A stretch of 64,000 nucleotides of DNA from Trichoplusia ni (Eukaryota; Arthropoda; Insecta; Lepidoptera; Noctuidae): positions 10,991,834 through 11,055,833 of the forward strand of contig NC_039490.1 in assembly GCF_003590095.1 (NCBI RefSeq), written 5' to 3'. Shown one piece after another: positions 35,501 through 47,500 of this stretch. Position numbers and translations under genes: made by a program. How positions within the stretch are numbered: position 1 is the stretch's first letter; each line of letters starts with the position of its first letter. The notes under the pieces were generated by a model. The model searched no databases. It was not told where the DNA came from and worked only from the letters and a program-made list of their open reading frames with translations.

Positions 35501-38500
35501 CCTTGCCCAGAGGAGAGAACACACTACTAGATGTCTTCTCTAAACCTGTAAGTATAATTAATTAATACTACGTACTATAAAATTTGGGAATAAGTGTAAG
35601 TGGGAATGTTAACTTTGAATTCGCCACTTGAATGTTATTGGAAGTATAAAAAGCTCATCGCTTCTGCGTATGGAGAAAGTAAGAGTTTTAATCTTGCAGC
35701 TCCAAAACGAGCCATATAAAGTCTAATCCATTTATAATATTGGGTTACTGGTGGCTAAGTAATTGTCAATAATAGACATCACCTAATCGAAATTAGTATG
35801 CAGATCAGATTTTATCTCAGATATAACTCATTTCCATGGATAGAAGCATTAAATCATATATGTATATCGAATCATTATAATTCAACTTTATGTACATTTA
35901 AGCACGTATAGTGTAATTTACCTGTACCATCTTTTACAGCAATACTTCTTCTTCACTATGAAAGTAAACAACCTGACTAGCAGGTTCGAAAGCGCATACA
36001 CCAAAGCTGTGGACTTGGCCAACTATCTAACAGAGCTATCAAAAAAGAACCAAACTCTACTCACAGAGGAAGACATCAAAATGAACACCATTGAAGGGAA
36101 ACTGGAGAGAACTATCGACGCAGTATTAAACTATAAGATTAACATAACCGACCCATCGTATAGACTGTTCAATGAAATCAACATGAAACAGTTCTCCGCC
36201 AACATTTACTTAACGAAAATAGTCAAAATCATCAATAAATTACACGAAGCAGCTGAAAAAATGGAAATAACGGACATAGGTCTTAGTAATGAAAACCCAT
36301 CAACTCAAGCTGACTTAGATGTCATTAAATATTTGTACAGACGAAAACCAGCTGACGCTGTGACTATACACTTTGATATATTAACAGATTTACTCTGGAA
36401 AAATGATGGAAACTACACATTAGCTGATGCGTTCAATAAAATGTGTAATGATTTGAAGAATAATAATACTAAGACATTCTTAGTGACTATGGAAAAGGCG
36501 AGGAGTCAAGTCTGTGTGAAGAAATATGGAGATATATACAGAGCATTACAAGATATGGTTGTGGATGAGTATGCGGATGCAAGGAATAGTCTTGTGAACT
36601 TAGTTGATGTTTTGAAAACTGGAGATGAAAATGTGACTGATGTGTTTGAGTTCTTGGCTACTAGGTAAGTGAATTGATTGTATATCTCTTTCTAATTGAT
36701 AGTTTGATTGCATGGATAGCCGAGTGGTTAAAGTCACCACGACAAACACGTTGAGTGCGACGTGTTGTGGGTTCGATCCCCGCGTAAGACAAGCATTTGT
36801 GTGATCCACGAATGACTGTCCTGAGTCTGGGTGTCTTTGTGCATGTGATACATTTTACTTAACTAACCATTAACTTAAGAAACACAGAAAAATATTTTCT
36901 TTTATCATGATTTTAATTTGACCGATTCCAATTTTGAGATTTAATCATCAAATTACATTGTTTTTGGCAGACCTTTGGATACAAAACCATGGTTATATTA
37001 ACAAAGATTTAAATATATTTCAATCTTTATTTTCTTCACACAGGAAGCAGCTAATCTCATCACTGCGGACCTCAACAAAGTACGCTTACGATCTAACCCT
37101 GCCTGTATACTTGAAGTACCTGCAATCGAATATACAGGGCTATGACGTCATACTGACCTTCCTCTCGGGCGAGGACTGGTGGGCCCGGCTCAGGGCCCTG
37201 TACAGCGGGCCCCAAGCTGGCAAGTTCTTCGGATACCTGGAGAACAGTTTTGATGTAGCTGAAGATCTGCTGAGCAACTTTGATGGAATACATGTAAGTG
37301 TAAAAGGCGTTACCAAATGAATTGTCTGAACTTAGCTAAGCAGATCGTAAGAAAGAAGATTTGGTACCATGGTTTATAAAAACACTTAATATACAAAGTG
37401 ATTGTTTTCTTGCGGTGTATCCACACTTAATTTATACTCCATTGCGGTCTGGAAGCTAATATAAGGATTTTCTCAACATTCAAATCACACGCAAAAAGAT
37501 ACCCAGACTTAGGACAAGCATTAGTGAATCACGCATAATATATGCTTGTCCTACGCGGGGGTCATACTCCCACCACGTCGCGCTCAGTAGGTTTGGCGTG
37601 ATGACCTCAACCAATCGTCTATCCGTGCAGAACGACTGCACGGATAGACGATTGGTTGAGGTCATTTGCTTGCGATTGCTTCTTTAGCTACGAGTATATA
37701 TCCATTGGAGATATACAGCGAAGCGCTACAATGGTGACATAATTGTATCACCACGCTGTATACCCAGGTTTCTGTATGACACTTTACGCTCTGCCACAGT
37801 TGGTCCGCCTTCTCCACGACATCGACCTGAACCAGACGGAGTCGTTCTGCGCGCCCAACATCACTCTGTCCGACTACCTCCCGGACCGCACCGGGCTGCT
37901 GTCCGACCTCAAGAGACAGCTCTGTCTGCCCGATAATATAGAGCTTTATAGAGAGGTGACGCCGCTATTGTTTGCTGCACAGGTATGCATACATGTCGTA
38001 CTAGAATATTAGTTAAGTTTCGATTGACGGGACTATTAAATGAAACTGGTTTAAAAATATACATATTCCTGTATATTAGAGAAAACAGAGTATTTTTATA
38101 TAATCCTTTTAAAAAAGATCGTTTTAGAACAAAGAAATGCCACTCAGATTTGTTCGATTTCACTGGTTTCTAAATACGACGGTGGTCTTCATTGTGGCTC
38201 GTTGATGAGCAAAACTAACTAATAAGCCAGAAACAATAGCTTGTCCGTTCATTTAAGGTTCAATTTTGAATAGCAAAAATCTTCATCTTTTCAGGGTTTC
38301 GAATCGTCCTTAAAAATATCCAAAGACATTGACTACGAAGCTTTGAATTCGGATATAAATAAGGTCGAATCTCGGCTGGCAAACATCAGGGAGGGACCGA
38401 AGTCTCCGCAGCCCCCGGCCTGGGTCACGCCGGAGAGGATCCAGCATCTGCGGCAGGTGGCGCTGCAGCTGCTGTCCAAGGAAACCATCACTAAGATGGC

Positions 38501-41500
38501 GTTTGCTGTGCTCAGTAATGGTGTGGATGCTGGCACGCTGTTCTTGAATAATAGGTACTTTAAAACAAATTTATTTTCATGGGTACATGTTTCTACTTAT
38601 ACCAAACGCGTACCTAAGAGGTTAAATAATACTCAAAATGTATGCTGCTAATAAACTTTAACAATAGAAAGTGTTGCGGGCCAATTTTGCACTACATAGT
38701 ACATGGGCATGGTTTACTGACAAAACACAATGCCACATAATACCTCCTGGTAATACTGATGATGATTTATCAGAATCCATCATTAAGTTTAGCAGTTCGT
38801 TTGCTAAATTTTATCCTCTTTCCAGTCAATGCCTCCTCTGCTCCCAATTCACGACGTGGTTCAAGCAGCTGAACCTGCAGCTGTTCAAGAAGCAGGAGTA
38901 CGACAGCCTGCTGTGCCACCTCAGCAGCATGAGCCTGCAGGACGTGCACCACACGCTGAAGAACGACTTCCACTGGGATATGGCCATCAGAGAGGTCTGT
39001 TTACAATTTCAATCTGTTTTCAAATCTGTTACGGCTGTAAAACAACTCTAAAAGTGACATTAAGTGTCCATGCTATCTTTACGATTCCGCTTCTGATATC
39101 ATGGCATCATTTTGAAGTATTATTAAATTTTATATTGATTATTTTCTACGCCACCTATTAATTTTAAATAATTTATCGTGAATAAGCTGAAACAAAAAAA
39201 CTATGTCTGAGAAGAAAACTTGTATAACTTAGTTTAAAATTAATAGGTGGCGTAGAGAATAATCATGTTGTTGTTTAACTTTTTTAATCGTCATTGCAAT
39301 TTAAGCCTTATGGCCTTATCATAAATACAGTATACTGTAAATAAAACAACCTATGGGCTGCAATTCACACATAATTTACAATCCACAGTTAATATCGACG
39401 CGGAACTACACGAAGTACGAGATGAACAAGTCTATCAACGAGTTCCTGGGGCAGGTGAAGGTGCATCTTCTAGAGGATATGAATGCTAAGACCACGAAGC
39501 TGACAGAGTGTCTCACTAGGAATGTGTCCAGGAATGAGTTCGGGAATGCTACGCTGTAAGTACTGGCTGTCGTAACCTCGTAGCGTAGTGCGTAGGTCGG
39601 TGTAGCGATTTTGTAGAGTCGTCGTAGCATTGACGTAGCTTAATTTTAACAATTTTTACATGGGACTATATTACATAGTAGTTATCGTTTGTGGAGGAGG
39701 AATAGGCAGTCGCTCTAAGGTCATTAAGTTGAATCTCCAAAGGCGCTGAGTTAAAGATTCGTGCCGTTGTATAGTTTCATCGTTTGTCGGAACGTTTTCA
39801 AAACATAAATGTAATACAAACTCTTAGAAGCACGGCAACGGATTAATAGTTTATAAGTAAAAAATGTTTTAAACATATTTTCAGTTTCGCCTCAGTACTA
39901 GCTCACACAGCGAAATTGATCAGAGCACAAATGCCTCACATCCATGAGATAGACGGAGTCAAAGACATCCAGTACCTCAAGGAGATTTCCACAGAGGTCG
40001 CCCACAACCTGGACGTCTCCAGACCCTTGAAGGAGTACCTGCTGGAGAAGAATGACCTGCATCAACAGCTGATGGGAGTCGTAGATCACGATGTGGTTAC
40101 TGAAGTAGAGAATGCTATGCTAAACATTCGTAATGTGAGTTCCTTTTTTTGCTTCTGATGGCGACTGTTTTGCTGGATTCTTATAACACTCAATATACTT
40201 GTGTAGGTGCTTGTGGTTTTAAGTTCGGCGCTCAATTTTATGTCCCAAGTCTTTTTGGCCATGAAAGTTGTACTATAACTTTATTTTAATTATATTAAGC
40301 CGGGATATTGTAAAATCGTATGGCACCTTATTTGAAAGTCCCAAATATTCATTCAAACACCCTATACTAACCGACGTCGACAATTGGATATGCTTTCGAA
40401 ATGATGCAGTATAGCTATTTGTCTCCAGCTCTCGTCTTTCACTTATGGTAAATATGCTTTTCGATCGTTTTTTCCAGGTCCGCAGTGGTTCTCATACCGT
40501 GGATCAGTATGTAACTCTGCCTCTCAGTTCCTGGGACGATATCTGTAAAAAGACCAACTGCAGTGCTATTGCCGCTTTTATAAGGAGCAATATCAACAAT
40601 ACTCTTATTGATAAAACGGTAAGTACCTAAATGATAATTACTAGGTAGTTCCCCCCTCCCCATTTTTGGCGGGTATTTGAAGTTTCCCTGACTACACGGA
40701 TAGCCACTTTGCGCGACGTGTCGCGGTTTCGATCCCCGCGTAGGACAAGCATTTGTGTGATTAACGAATGCTTGTTCGGAGTCTGGGTGTCTTTGTGCAT
40801 ATGAATTGTATGTTTGTAAAACCCCCGCGACATGCGTTTTTTTAAACCAAGAAAGAAGATACCAAGATGTTTGCGAGACTAATTCAATACGGATAGTGTA
40901 TAGGAAACCTTAAAGGGTAGCAGCATAAAGGGTTTAATCAAACGTCCTTTCTCAAAAGCCTCATTACCAACTAAGCAATCGTACGACGGAACCATCCATA
41001 CCTAAATAAACTATCTTCTTCCCCAGCTGCCAAAACTCCAACTAGAAGAATTCTGGCGCTTCAACTTCGTGTCCTCAATCATCTACCACCTGGAGGGGCT
41101 GGTGGGTCACGGCGCGCGGCTGCTGGGGCTGGCCAGCAAGGTGGACGTGGCCGGAGTGCTGGACACCAAGCTGGAGGCGCTGGTGGACACGCTCATGCTG
41201 CTCATCAATGACGAGACCCTGGACAGTGTGCTGTACAGGTAGGTTTGTGCTGCCCATGGTGGGTAGTAGGCTTGTTGATTGACTCTGTTTTAGTAGTCCA
41301 TCGTAGACAGATGGAATACTAAACCACTGCCTGTCTGTCTACCTGCCCTGTCACCTGTGTCATCATGTCACCAATGGCCCACTGAATAGTCCAGTTAGCC
41401 AACTTCTTCCAGAAGCTTAGAAGTCTCTTTGGATTTGCGCAAGCTTCTGATACACCGAGTATTCTTGCCCTGTAGTTAGTCACTCCCGGGATAGATTATA

Positions 41501-44500
41501 CGATAGATAGCATTAGTAAAAAGGGGAAACCGGATTTCGGTTTTTTCTTCTATTGGTTTTTTCTATTTGCAAAAAGGTTTTCGCCAATCAAATATTTTTT
41601 TTAAATAATATTTCTATCCAATCCTTAGATACGTGCTATTAGTACACATACATAAAGCTTTCACAATATTTGATTAGATTATATTGCAGTATAAATAATG
41701 ACGCTTCCTTTTCCCTTTAATTTTAACAGTTTTCCTACAGAGCCACTTGCTGTTTCATATTATTATACTTCCCCATCGTTTTAACTACGATGGATTCTTA
41801 TCGACAGAAATATAATATCAAACTATTTTATTCAGCCTTCAAGGTATAGTGTCAGAGTTACATCCTCTGCTGGTGGGTACAACACTAGAGCACGACCTAG
41901 AAGCGCTGTCGTCGGGGCTGGGCGTGCTGCGGCAACTCAAGAACTACCTGCTGGAGGAGGTCGACCTCAAGAGTAAGATCACATTACATTGTACTAATTA
42001 TAGTTATGGAAGTACCTAATGAGTTCACTGTAATCGTTTATTCAAAAAAATAGTTTTCATTGCTATCAACATTGCAACTCAATTTTGAGGCACTTCCCGA
42101 TAAGCTAGTAGGCTAAAATTTTCAGTGTAGCATCAAACCCGACGACAATGCAATTTACAACTAAAAAAACGGCTGGACCGATGTTTATAAAATTTGAATG
42201 GAGCAAATGAAATGTAGCAGCTTAGACGCCTGCCACCACTTGGTACTTACACACCCATGTGATATCAGACAGTCACCAACTCAATATGCGGCTTAGTGCG
42301 ACGTCTGACTTGCACAGTAGCATTGATATGCCAAATTCCGTGGCGTGTGAAACTTGGAGACTTAGTGACCTACTCTTAAGTTTCCATACCCAAACAAACG
42401 GCCCCTTTTTACTGGCACCGCTGTCTGTCCGTCTGACACCAGTCTGTATCTGAGAAATTTTGATAGCTGGACAGTCGAAATTTCACTCTTGTAGACTAAT
42501 TATTTGACAAATAATTTGTTTCAGATTTGTTTTTTAGCCTATTTGTGCTGAAAGCTTATTGTCACTTGTCCCACACGCGCTTAATCGGTTATTTTCCGTT
42601 AATATTACTTCAATAAAAATATATTTTTTGTTTCTACAGTGGAAGTGTCGCAAGTATTCCCGGACGCCGAGGACATGGAGTCAGGTCTGAGCGCGCTGGG
42701 CATCAACAACACCAACTTCTGGTCCATCGCCGCGCCCCGGATACACGCCGGGACCATGCAGCTCAAGCCGGTGAGTGCGGCAGCAATGTGCTATGTGAGG
42801 CGGATAGTATGGGTCATAAGTGGTGTCACCCGTATTAGTCAGCTCGTGAACTACAATGTGTCCTCATGAGAAAATCTAGATAGAGGACAATAAGAGCTGC
42901 TTCTATTTTTCTAGAACTTACTTTTCCTAGGGATGTGATATAGCAACAAATAAAAAGGACCATTTGAAAAAGGCGTATTAAAAATGAATACGTATCATTA
43001 TACGTTTATACGCAACACAAGCATTTTAGTTAAAAGTAGGGAGAGGATTTATCCAAAAGATTGTGATTTTGCACAGATTTTTTTTAAACAGTCGTCGAGT
43101 GTATCTTGTCAATATTTATAAGTTTTCAATGTCAGTTTTAGCCGACTGGAAAAACCGTAATTTTCTCTTAGCTCATCAATCTCTTTCTTCCCAGTTGCTA
43201 TCGTCCAAGCCAGAAGAGAGCCACATATCTGCCTTCGTGTGCCAGAGCAGTAGCATGTCGCGCGTGCTGTCTCCCTCTAACCTGGACGTGGTGGTGGCCG
43301 AGGACGTGTTCGCGGCGGTGGCCGAGCAGTTCTGCGGCCTGCCTGACAGCACCGCCAGGCAGATGCTGCCGGTTCTATTCCGGAACTTTAACTTTACTAT
43401 GGTTGTTGATAAGGTATGTTTGATATTATTATCTCGTCATATGAAGATGGATTGTTCTTGATGATATATTGTTTGCAACTGTGTGGATAGCTAATGTGCA
43501 AACGAAATGTTTCGGGTTCGAGACCAATTTTTTTGATATGAATTCCGCATTACTCCTTGTGTCGCCGAAGGTGTCACATGCACAAAGGCAACCAGGCTCC
43601 AAATAGTTTTGGTGTCGACCTCATACCACTCCACTAATATCCGTGCAGTAATTGGAAATAATGTGTAATGAATGTATTTTTACTTTAAAAACATGGTTTT
43701 TATTTGCCCTGAATGTCTTTCGCAACACAAAGATCTTTAAAGTCCATAGACGTGGCGCTATTCAATTACATGCTTTACTACTGCGTAAACTATCTGTCTT
43801 GATTCGGGGATTTTGTTGGGTACAAAATTAATAATTTTCTCTCATAACACAGGTTGGCAGCATCCTGCTCACCAAGTTATACACAGCGTCCAACCTAACC
43901 GAATCCGAGGGCTCGCTAGTGCTATCAAAGTACCAGCAGATGGCGGCTCTGCTGCCCGCCATCCAGGAGAACATGGGAGGGGTGGGGGAGCTGCTCGCCA
44001 ACGAGACGCTGTTCCAGAGCCTCAGGGGATTCTCCTCCGTAGGGAACCTGCTGTCATGTAGGTGTTATGATGAGATACTAGGAGGCTTCACGTTGTAGAG
44101 TCCAGTGCTAGATCACTCATTGATTTACCTTTACATACGCTTTCATTAAACATGATTCTTTTGAAGTGTAAAGAATGTCCTAAACATTTAATTTAGACTT
44201 ATCCGATAGTTTATGCAACCATAAAAATTGTTAGATTGAATATGGTACAATTTTCCGATCTAAACTTTTGTAAAGTAATTATGTCCTTTTTTTTGTTATC
44301 TAACTTTTAATTCAAGCTGTATCAGAATGAACAGAATCAAGTTCCATAATACACGATTATAAATCGATTAATATCTTCTTCACAGCGCCAGACTTCCTGT
44401 CGAGTGCAGGCAACATGTTGTGCGGCAAGCCCTTCGTGATGAGCACGAACCGCTTCTACAAGAGCATCGCCGCCACGCCCGACCTCTCCACTGAGCCTGA

Positions 44501-47500
44501 CAAGGCGCAACTAGAAGTCCTGCCCAGTAAGTACCATGAATACCATCCTTAGTTAAACGCCACCTACAAGTGTCATGCCGTCTTAATACATTGCCAAGTG
44601 AGTAAGTACACTGAGTACTATAAATACCACCTGTAAGTGTCAAGCTGTCTTTGCCAAGTGGTATGAAAAAAACACTTTATAAAGTCACTTAGCTATGGCG
44701 CCTATGACCATATACCATTAATTAAACATACATGTAGATGTGGTATTTCCACACAAACTATGAGTTATACTCGTATACTACCTGATGAATAAGTTTAAAG
44801 TTTCTAGTCACACTAGAGTTGGTCCTTGACCTCAAAAAGCCAGAAACAGCCCAAACCTACAAAGTCTGTGCCTTCCAAACCTGCCGTTATTATTAACGGA
44901 ACGTGGTTTATCTTTATGTGAAAGTTACTTAATCTGTTGTTTTTTCACTGATAAATCGAATCCAGGGTTGTTGATAGCTTAACTCAGATAGAATGTAAAC
45001 ATTTTCTGTAATTCAAAAGCAAGCAATTAAAGCACAATAATATTTTAATTCGGATAGCTTAGAGGTCTGCAAATAGCAATAATTAAAAGAAGCAATATGA
45101 CTCAAGGGACAACCACATGCTTACCATATTCTTGTTTAGCTGAGTTTTGCCGCTCGCTATACGTGGACATCATCAACGTGGAAGGTGGCAAGATCCTGTG
45201 GAGCTTCGTGAAGCCGCTCATCATGGGCAAGATCCTGTACACGCCGCCCAGCGCCAGCGTCACCAGGATCATAGAACAGGTCAGAAGGGATGGGTTAATT
45301 TGATTTTAAGTCACTTATTGGGTTCCAACGATCAAATATATTTTGGAAGTTGCTTTGTCTGTGGTATTTTGGATTTTCATATCTCATTGTGACTGGTTGA
45401 CTGACCAGGCCAACTGCACCACTCCACCAAAAAAATAAAACAAATGATATTATTTACAGGCCAACTCAACATTCGCAACAATGATAAAAATGACAAACTT
45501 GGTCCACTCGTTCGCGGCTTCATTCCCAGCGCTGGGCAAGCTGTCTGACCATCGCGAAGGTATAGCAGTACTCCGGCGGGTGATGACGGAGCCGCAGTTC
45601 AGCTCCATCAGGGCCATGATTATTGGGGAGGGGGAGGAGGGGGCAACGGTACCGGATGTGGATGTTGATGGATTGTTTGACCAGTTTGGTGATATTAACG
45701 TGAGTTTTATTCTATATTTATATAACAAGAAAGAGTTCTCTCTCTCAAAGAATTAGCATTGCCATGCAATGTGGCAATGATAATTCTGCCAGCCTTCTGG
45801 GCACGTTTCCCGACTTTGGCAGGGATGAAGATGTCTTTTTTGACGCTTTGTAAATAATGTATATTTTTCATTTTGTATTAATATGCACATAATGTTTTAT
45901 GTTGAAATCAGCATAATTTATTTATAAATTAATGAGACTTAAGTCACACTCTTTGTTTAGTAAAACTGTTGTTCGTCAAAAGTTCAGTAATATCTGACAC
46001 TTGTCAAATTTCCAGGATATAGGCAGCTTACTGTCAAAGGCATCAGACCTACTGCACTGCATCAACCTGGACCGGTTTCAACCGTCACCCAGCGAGGACC
46101 ACCTCATCCACGAGGCGGCTAGACTCAGCGTCGTTAATGAATTCTCTGCTGGTAAGTTAATCTTCAATGTGATCGCGCTTACTAACCCTTATATTGTTGC
46201 TTACCTACGAAAATATGGAAAAGGTTCTCAAATTGTCGTGAATGATTTATTTATGTTCGTCCAAGCATATTTGAACTTCTCGTGTTGGGGGGGGAGGGGT
46301 TTACAAACATACGATTTGTATGTTTGTAAACCCCTCCCCATAAACACTCTTTGAGAATCACACAAGTGCTTGTCCTACACGGGGATCAAACCCGCGACAC
46401 GTCGAGCTCAATGGGTTCGGCGTACTGACCTCAACCACTCGGCTCTACTAAAATTGACACACTAGTGTTATACACACCCAGATTGCATGTTTTTTGTCCT
46501 TAGGCGTGGTATTCCTGAACAGTGGGGAGCAGGATGGGTCTCTGTCTAACGTGGAGTACAAGATCCGCATGGACATCGACAACGCGCCCACCACCGAGAA
46601 ACTCAAGGACTAGTAAGTATTTGTTAAAAACATCTACTACTAGTCACGTCAAGCGCTGGGAATTAATGGACGTCGATGAGTAAACTTGTAGAAACAGGTC
46701 TTCAATTTAAGATTTCATACTGTTGTAATAAAAGCCTATTTAAAAGGATCATAGATTTTTTGGTAGAAGAATCTTATACATCGTTCTGTCCTTTCCGTAT
46801 ATAACCAACTGTTGCCCGCGGGCCCGGACGCTACAAATAGAAAACGATCCCGAGGGGACATATAATCAGGATAAAATGTGGTAATTATGGTTATCAACTA
46901 TCTATGTACCAAGTTTTGTCTTAATCCGTTCAAGGATTTTGAGTGAAAGATGAAAAAATATCCATACATCCATACATACAAACAATATCGTTTATAATAT
47001 TAGTAGGACCATACTGTTCGAGTTTAGCGCAGCGCAAAAAAGTTTTTTTTAAGTATCGTTTTAACCATACGTTTGACGTTCGTAAATTACCTATTAAGAA
47101 GTTTAAAGTATATGTCAAAGCTAAGTTATCCAAAAAAGGATATTACAAGATATCTGACTATCTTACTGATAAAAACGCATGGGATTGAGCTGATCGCTAA
47201 TAGAGCTGTCTATTGCTGCCCGGTTATCTTCTGCATGCTGACATGTGTTTTGCATTTTGCATATGATACGTTTTAATTAATTGATGACATGTTTTGTGCT
47301 TTTGCATATACATTTATACAATTTTTGACATATTTTGTGCTTTTGCATATAATGTTTACCGAATTATTAATTTTATTTTATTTTTTTATTTTTCAATCTT
47401 TTTTGCTTTTATTTTATTTTATTGTAAGTATAAACTTTATGCAGGTATATGTTAATTGTAGTTTCTCAAACTGGCGATTTGAGTGAGATTATTTGTTTTT

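Larger units (their letters stand above)
31622..37982 (+). other. ABCA exons 14-24: extracellular domain 1, modules D-F
   Basis: Exons: 31622-31851, 32086-32231, 32493-32623, 33029-33220, 33617-33828, 34201-34433, 34843-34973, 35359-35547, 35940-36664, 37044-37293, 37800-37982. Exons 17, 21 and 24 are the phase 0-0 cysteine-pair exons (PWPCSR..IFCLD; FWDCDA..FICPS; SFCAPN..QLCLP). Exons 16 and 20 are both exactly 131 bp with phases 1-0. Exon 22 is exceptional at 725 bp and clearly more AT-rich and Lys/Asn-rich than its neighbours. Exon 24 uses the acceptor ctctgccacag at 37799; the closer-looking one at 37767 would give an immediate stop in the required frame. Confidence 0.87.
38295..46612 (+). 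other. ABCA exons 25-39: extracellular domain 1, modules G-I and membrane-proximal part
   Basis: Exons: 38295-38554, 38826-38994, 39389-39555, 39885-40134, 40478-40618, 41027-41238, 41836-41972, 42640-42770, 43195-43413, 43853-44057, 44386-44526, 45140-45279, 45460-45699, 46016-46151, 46504-46612. Cysteine-pair segments recur in exon 26 (LLCSQ..LLCHL), exon 29 (shorter spacing), exon 33 (FVCQS..QFCGL) and across exons 35-36 (MLCGKP..EFCRSLY). The last one, with KILWSFVKPLIMGKILYTPP behind it, matches the membrane-proximal extracellular region shared by ABCA transporters, so this part is anchored most securely. Exon 32 is the third 131-bp phase 1-0 exon. Confidence 0.9.

Noticed and set aside
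37768..37799. Exon 24 starting at 37768 after tacccag
   Set aside because: The previous exon ends in phase 0, so this start would read GTT TCT GTA TGA and stop. The acceptor at 37799 keeps the frame and family-like sequence.
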